A DNA stretch of 64,000 nucleotides, taken from Phycisphaerales bacterium. GTDB lineage: Bacteria > Planctomycetota > Phycisphaerae > UBA1845 > Fen-1342. Position numbers and translations under genes: made by a program. The stretch covers positions 1,612,001-1,676,000 of the forward strand of contig JADJWG010000001.1 in assembly GCA_016716475.1 (NCBI GenBank). Reading direction: 5' to 3'. Positions within the stretch are counted from its first letter, which is position 1; every line of letters starts with the position of its first letter. Below, piece after piece: positions 60,311 to 64,000 of this stretch. Under the pieces are notes generated by a model. That model was not told where the DNA came from, made no database searches, and was given only the letters and a program-made list of their open reading frames with translations.

Positions 60311-61048
60311 TCAAGCCGTTCTGTGCGGAGCTCCGAGCATTTCCTTCATCACCCCATCCAGATCGCGGAGTGCCTTGGCGCCGTCTCCGGCAAAGGAACT
60401 GCCGTGCATGGTCGCCAGCACGCGCGGCCCGAGCGCGGCAAGATTCTCCAGCAGCGGGCGCGTGTTCGGCGTGTAGGGCATGTAATCCATCAGTGGTCCC
60501 GCCTGAAACTCGACGAGTGATTGTCGCGCGCGCCCGAGGATGTCCGATTCCGTCAACGGCTCCACGTCGCCATTGTGAGTGAAGAGGTCGGAACAGAACA
60601 ACACGCGGTTTGTCTCTTCGAAGAGCACGCCTGCGTCCCAGCCGTGCGGCAGATGGGGCGTGGGACGATAACGAAAACGGAATTGGCCGGTGCTGAACGT
60701 TTCGTCGGCGTGCAGCGCCCGGGGCGGACGATCGGCGTAGTCGGTGAGGTTGACGAGCGTGCCGACCACCCCCGCGACCGCCTGGGCCTGCGGAGCGATC
60801 TGCAGCCAATCGTTGAGGGAGCCACATTCGTCCACTTCGAAATGGCCAAAGCTGATCCAGCGGAGCTGCGCCGGGTCGAGGAGTCGCTGCACAGCCGCGC
60901 GCACCTCCGGGAACATGCGACGCATGCCGGTGTGATAGAGCAGCGGTTCGTCATCCAGCACAAGGAAGTGGTTGAATTGCAGGTTGATCTCGCGATACAG
61001 GATGCTGATGCGGTAAATCTTCGGAGCAATCTCGGTGATCGTGGCCAT
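60311..61048 (-). CDS. Diiron metallo-beta-lactamase-fold protein (ODP/flavodiiron-like)
   Basis: A 245-residue protein with the HxExD motif of flavodiiron proteins and oxygen-binding diiron proteins (FGHFEVDECGS), then PTPHLPHGWDAGVLF, LFCSDLFTHNG (bridging Asp) and LATMHGSSF with the last His. No flavodoxin domain follows, so it is the stand-alone, ODP-type form, which may bind oxygen or act as a signal protein; electron donors are unknown. ATG at 61048 has AGAGGA 6 nt upstream. Confidence 0.88.
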   Translation of the reverse strand: MATITEIAPKIYRISILYREINLQFNHFLVLDDEPLLYHTGMRRMFPEVRAAVQRLLDPAQLRWISFGHFEVDECGSLNDWLQIAPQAQAVAGVVGTLVNLTDYADRPPRALHADETFSTGQFRFRYRPTPHLPHGWDAGVLFEETNRVLFCSDLFTHNGDVEPLTESDILGRARQSLVEFQAGPLMDYMPYTPNTRPLLENLAALGPRVLATMHGSSFAGDGAKALRDLDGVMKEMLGAPHRTA

Positions 61049-61225
61049 GGTGTTTCCTCTGCGGGCCCGGGGAGCCGTCAGCGCAGGCGACTTCCCCGGC
61101 GGGCGTTGGGACGGCACCGGGTTGAACAGGTGAGGAGCCGAACTCCGCGATCCTATCTCTCGGCGGCGGCTGCCGCAATCTTGCCGGCCAACGTAGCAGC
61201 GAATCGTTGCGGGCTGGTGAGGTAG

Positions 61226-61402
61226 CTAGCGGACCAGTGTGACAAAGCCATCGAGGTTCTTTCCCGCCGTTACTCCAGCGCGATTCCCTTGGTCCGCCAG
61301 GCCGCGCAGTTTCTGGCTCTCGGCGGCCAACTGCCGCGCGCCCCAGAAATGCCGGATGGCTATGGGCAGCAGGCGTTCGAGTGCGGACAGGTCCAGGCCC
61401 AT
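61226..61402 (-). pseudogene. Truncated XhoI/PaeR7I-type restriction endonuclease, N-terminal stump
   Basis: A 58-codon frame that begins 8 nt after the methyltransferase stop with GGGGA before its ATG (61402) and ends in TAG (61226-61228). It resembles the N-terminus of XhoI/PaeR7I-family nucleases: a helix with AIRHFWGARQLAAESQK and then LADQGNRAGVTAGKNLDGF, close to the family's DQGxRxxVTxGKxxDGF. A full enzyme would have about 180-200 more residues with the catalytic core. In the 177 bp beyond the stop no frame continues the similarity, so the gene is cut off. The family match is from memory and needs a profile search. Confidence 0.6.
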
Positions 61403-61410
61403 CGAATCCC

Positions 61411-62415
61411 CTACAGGTCGACGCTGAGATGGTGGCGGCTTGTCAGTGTTCCGGTATGTTGGCGGAACCGTCGGGCGGCAAGCGCGAGGTACTCGCTGTC
61501 GATCTCAACTCCGAGACTGTTTCGGCCGGTTTGCCACGCTGCCAAGCTGGTTGTTCCCGACCCCAGGAACGGATCGAAGACGGTGTCACCGACGAAACTG
61601 AACATGCGAATGAGCCGCATGGCAAGCTCGACGGGAAACGGCGCCGGATGATCGCGTGTTGAAGCGCTGGGGACGTCAGCCCCAATCTGCCGAAACCACA
61701 CCTTGTGCAACGCATCGGGAACGACACTGTAAGCCCGCTCCAGGAAACTGGGGCTGCGATACCCACCGGGCTTACGCTGCATCAGGATGAACTCAATGTC
61801 GTTCTTGATCACGGCGTTCGGCTCGTAGGGCTTACCGAGGAAGCCGCCCCCGTTGCCCGACGCTTCGAGCGTCGCGTTCGCGATCTTGTACCAGATGATC
61901 GGAGCGAGGTTGTCGTATCCGATTGTGCGACAATGCTCCTGAATCGAGGCATGCAGCGGGACTACCGTGTGCCTGCCGCCGTTCTTGCGCCGGGAGAGGC
62001 ACACGTCGCCAACGATGCAGATCAGTCGGCCACCGGCCACGAGCAGTCGAAAGCAATTGTGCCATACCCGGTCGAGCTCGGCCAGGAACCGATCGTAGTC
62101 AGGCATGCTGCCGAGTTGTCCAGCGCTGTCGTTGTATTGCTTTAGCGTCCAGTACGGTGGTGACGTAATGACGAGGTGTACGCTCTCGTCCGGCAGATCA
62201 TCCAGCTCACGCGCGTCTGCACGGCGCAGCACGTGGCTGGTCGGGAGAGTCGGCAAGACCGCCTCGATCTCGCGGGCGGCCGCCTCGTCCTTGGCGAGTG
62301 CCGGAATCGCGCTCTGGGACTCGCGCAAGCGCCGGATGCTGGGCGGCGCGTACTCCCGCAACACGACGGTCTTCGACCCGTGGTTCAAGAATTGCATGTC
62401 TGCATGACTGCTCAT
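61411..62415 (-). CDS. Site-specific DNA methyltransferase (SPPY motif, beta-type order)
   Basis: A 334-residue enzyme. Motif IV LVITSPPYWTLKQY comes first, and the SAM-binding motif DPFLGSGTTSLAAWQTGRN lies near the C-terminus, the order of beta-class amino methyltransferases. SPPY is usual for N4-cytosine enzymes but also occurs in some N6-adenine ones, so the product is open. A helical 50-residue N-terminus precedes the catalytic part. ATG at 62415 with only a weak GGATGG upstream. The nuclease stump just downstream suggests a former restriction-modification pair. By eye it is a little less GC-rich than its neighbours, in line with transfer. Confidence 0.88.
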   Translation of the reverse strand: MSSHADMQFLNHGSKTVVLREYAPPSIRRLRESQSAIPALAKDEAAAREIEAVLPTLPTSHVLRRADARELDDLPDESVHLVITSPPYWTLKQYNDSAGQLGSMPDYDRFLAELDRVWHNCFRLLVAGGRLICIVGDVCLSRRKNGGRHTVVPLHASIQEHCRTIGYDNLAPIIWYKIANATLEASGNGGGFLGKPYEPNAVIKNDIEFILMQRKPGGYRSPSFLERAYSVVPDALHKVWFRQIGADVPSASTRDHPAPFPVELAMRLIRMFSFVGDTVFDPFLGSGTTSLAAWQTGRNSLGVEIDSEYLALAARRFRQHTGTLTSRHHLSVDL

Positions 62416-62919
62416 TCACCATCCGAACGGACGACTTACGGCTCTAGCCGACGCCTACCACCAACCAGGTGGCATCCTATCCTGTGGGGCTGTTGTGCTC
62501 GACAGCCGAGTGGCTTGGGGTTCTTGGGCTGGTCAGGGCTTCGCGGTCCCGGGCGGGGGCATCCTCGTGGTCCGCGTTAGAGCGGCTACCGGCGTTCGAA
62601 CGCCTGCCCGCGTCACTTCCCGACAGGTCGGGGGATTGTTCGTTGCGCCGGGGTTCGACCCGGCGCCCTTAATGGGTGAGGCAAGTCTCGTTCGGACCGA
62701 CGGTTTGCAGAGCACCCCAATCGCCGCCCATCAGCAAGACCGGTGCTTGGCATCAGTACCTTGTGCGCCTTCTCGTTGTGGCGGACGGCTGTGGCGCCAC
62801 ATTGTGGATTGTGGCACGTCTACTCGTACGCGATTTCAGCCGCCCCATGTGGGGTGGTCCTGCTCGTAGCGTCGGAGCGTATGGCGTCTGAATCCGTAAG
62901 CGCACCAGGGAGTGTGATC
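62416..62919. other. Intergenic region before the repeat-protein gene
   Basis: 504 bp without a gene I can support on either strand. A perfect 8-bp hairpin, GCGCCGGG (62645-62652) with CCCGGCGC (62659-62666), has a GTTCGA loop but no T-tract. GGGAG (62908-62912) is the ribosome binding site of the next gene. No promoter pair was convincing. Confidence 0.4.
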
Positions 62920-64000
62920 ATGTTGAAACGTATAAGCAGAGTAATGGGTGGGGTTCTGGCCCTGGTTCTCATCGGCCAGCTCGCGGTTCCGGTTCATGGT
63001 CAGTGTGAGCAGTTCTGGCGCCAAGTCGGAGGGGGTGTGGATGCTACGGTAAGGTCGCTTGCGGTCTTTGATGATGGTACCGGGCCGGCATTGTATGTCG
63101 GCGGCCTGCTCAACCATGCCGGCGGCCTGCCCTGCGCCAGTATCGCCCGTTGGAACGGCACAGACTGGGCAGCGCTGGACGGTGGACTGTCCTATAGCTT
63201 AGGAAATAGCTGGGTCAATACTCAGGTTGTTTTTGATGACGGCAGTGGCCCGGCGCTCTATGTCGGTGGGCGGTTCGACCAGGCCGGAGGACAGCCGGCG
63301 AACAACATCGCGCGCTGGGACGGAACCGCGTGGGCTCCCCTCGGTGCTGGCATTGTCGGTACGCTTGTGAATGCCGAAGTGAACGCCCTGGCGGTCTTCG
63401 ATGACGGTAGTGGCCCGGCCTTGTATGCGGCGGGAGAATTCGACACTGCGGGCGGCCAGCCGGCGCGCAACATTGCCCGCTGGAACGGCACCACCTGGTC
63501 GGCACTGACAAGTTCGATGACCGGCGGCGTGATTCGGGCACTGGCCGTATATGACTCCGGCAATGGTCCGGCCCTGTATGCGGCGGGTTCATTTTTCTTC
63601 TCGGCAGCCGGCGGCAACGCGCAGAACATTGCGCGGTGGAACGGCTTCTGGTGGTCTCCGCTGGGTGGCGGCCTTGATTCGTTCGTCACGGCGCTGGCCG
63701 TCTTTGACGACGGTACCGGCGCAGCGCTCTACGTGGGGGGCATTTTACCCAGGCGGGCGGACTCTCGGCATCGCGGATTGCGCACTGGAATGGCTCGGCC
63801 TGGTCGGCGCTAAGTTCCCAGGTGAATAGCCAGGTGACCGTCCTTGCGACGCTCGACGATGGGTCGGGCCCGGCACTATACGCCGGTGGATTCTTCACTT
63901 CGGCAGGGGGCCAGGCGGCCACGCGGATTGCCCGTTGGAATGGTACGGCATGGTCGCCATTGCATACGGGCGTCAATCAGCCGCCGGAAGCACTGGCTCT
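62920..64000 (+). CDS. Secreted repeat protein, frameshifted and cut by the window edge
   Basis: ATG at 62920 (GGGAG 7 nt upstream) opens a signal peptide ending in VHGQC, then tandem units of 50-57 residues of the form LAVFDDGSGPALYVGGRFDQ followed by AGGQPANNIARWDGTAWAPL. Six units are visible, probably beta-propeller or similar blades. In the fifth unit the frame breaks at the G6 run 63735-63740: the original frame ends at 63813 with unrelated sequence, while the frame from 63741 (HFTQAGGLSASRIAHWNG) carries the repeat on to the window edge without a stop. One extra G restores a single protein. Probably a surface or secreted protein. Ligand unknown. Confidence 0.8.

Noticed and set aside
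62645..62666. Hairpin with GTTCGA loop resembling a tRNA T-arm
   Set aside because: The stem is 8 bp instead of 5, no acceptor stem, anticodon arm or CCA is present in the right places, and the loop is 6 nt.

Overview
The window reads as part of a Planctomycetota chromosome, most like the class Phycisphaerae. This is inferred from protein style, not from a marker gene. The signs are: a secreted protease ending in dockerin-like GD-NCDG repeats joined by DCNGNG linkers (55193-58024); a prepilin-like protein with the NVLFCDG motif (51506-52519); a lipoprotein with a long Asn-Asp repeat (52841-54759); BamD- and LptE-type proteins, which imply an outer membrane; high GC; and housekeeping genes scattered without their usual partners. 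No rRNA, tRNA, CRISPR array, insertion sequence or prophage was found.

Layout. 1-2850: a FAS1 protein and folE face a CarH-like MerR/B12-domain regulator across a promoter region with several AACG/CGTT palindromes. 2899-10011: esterase-like lipoprotein, pilT, ndk, cupin, exported superoxide dismutase, zinc-ribbon protein and a TPR protein. 10025-12894 (minus): an RluB-type pseudouridine synthase and a lipoprotein with a FlgI-like domain. 13166-20607: ispD, then lipoprotein, sensor kinase, HExxH protein, truD and dnaA in one direction, then an orphan oligopeptide-type ABC ATPase. 20658-24702: bamD-like, lptE, ftsH and a STAS protein, probably an envelope-biogenesis operon. 24725-32575 (minus): ALG10-like membrane protein, M20 dipeptidase, small membrane protein, two CNNM/CorC-type CBS proteins, a DUF6498 membrane protein and hflX.

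32841-39481: a PurS-PurL fusion, a lipoprotein hydrolase, a Gfo/Idh/MocA oxidoreductase and a DUF368 (PopT-type) transporter. 39527-44014 (minus): a phosphate-control cluster in transcription order phoB, phoR, pstB, phoU, without pstS, pstC or pstA. A pho-box-like direct repeat lies upstream of phoB. 44219-51412: DCC protein, an M16-like protein without its zinc site, an unrecognised 564-residue protein, a CPBP protease, a J-like tail-anchored protein and a zinc-ribbon membrane protein. 51506-58843: surface and secreted proteins. 59173-61048: an alcohol dehydrogenase and a diiron metallo-beta-lactamase-fold protein. 61226-62415: a DNA methyltransferase followed by what looks like the stump of an XhoI/PaeR7I-type restriction enzyme. 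62920 to the right edge: a secreted repeat protein, interrupted by a frameshift and cut by the window edge.

Most worth checking: the CarH-like regulator keeps the Trp-x9-Glu-His signature but has Tyr where the cobalt-binding His should be, and it faces folE; two exported-protein genes each lack one base at a poly-G run, meaning phase variation or assembly error; and a restriction-modification locus has lost its nuclease.
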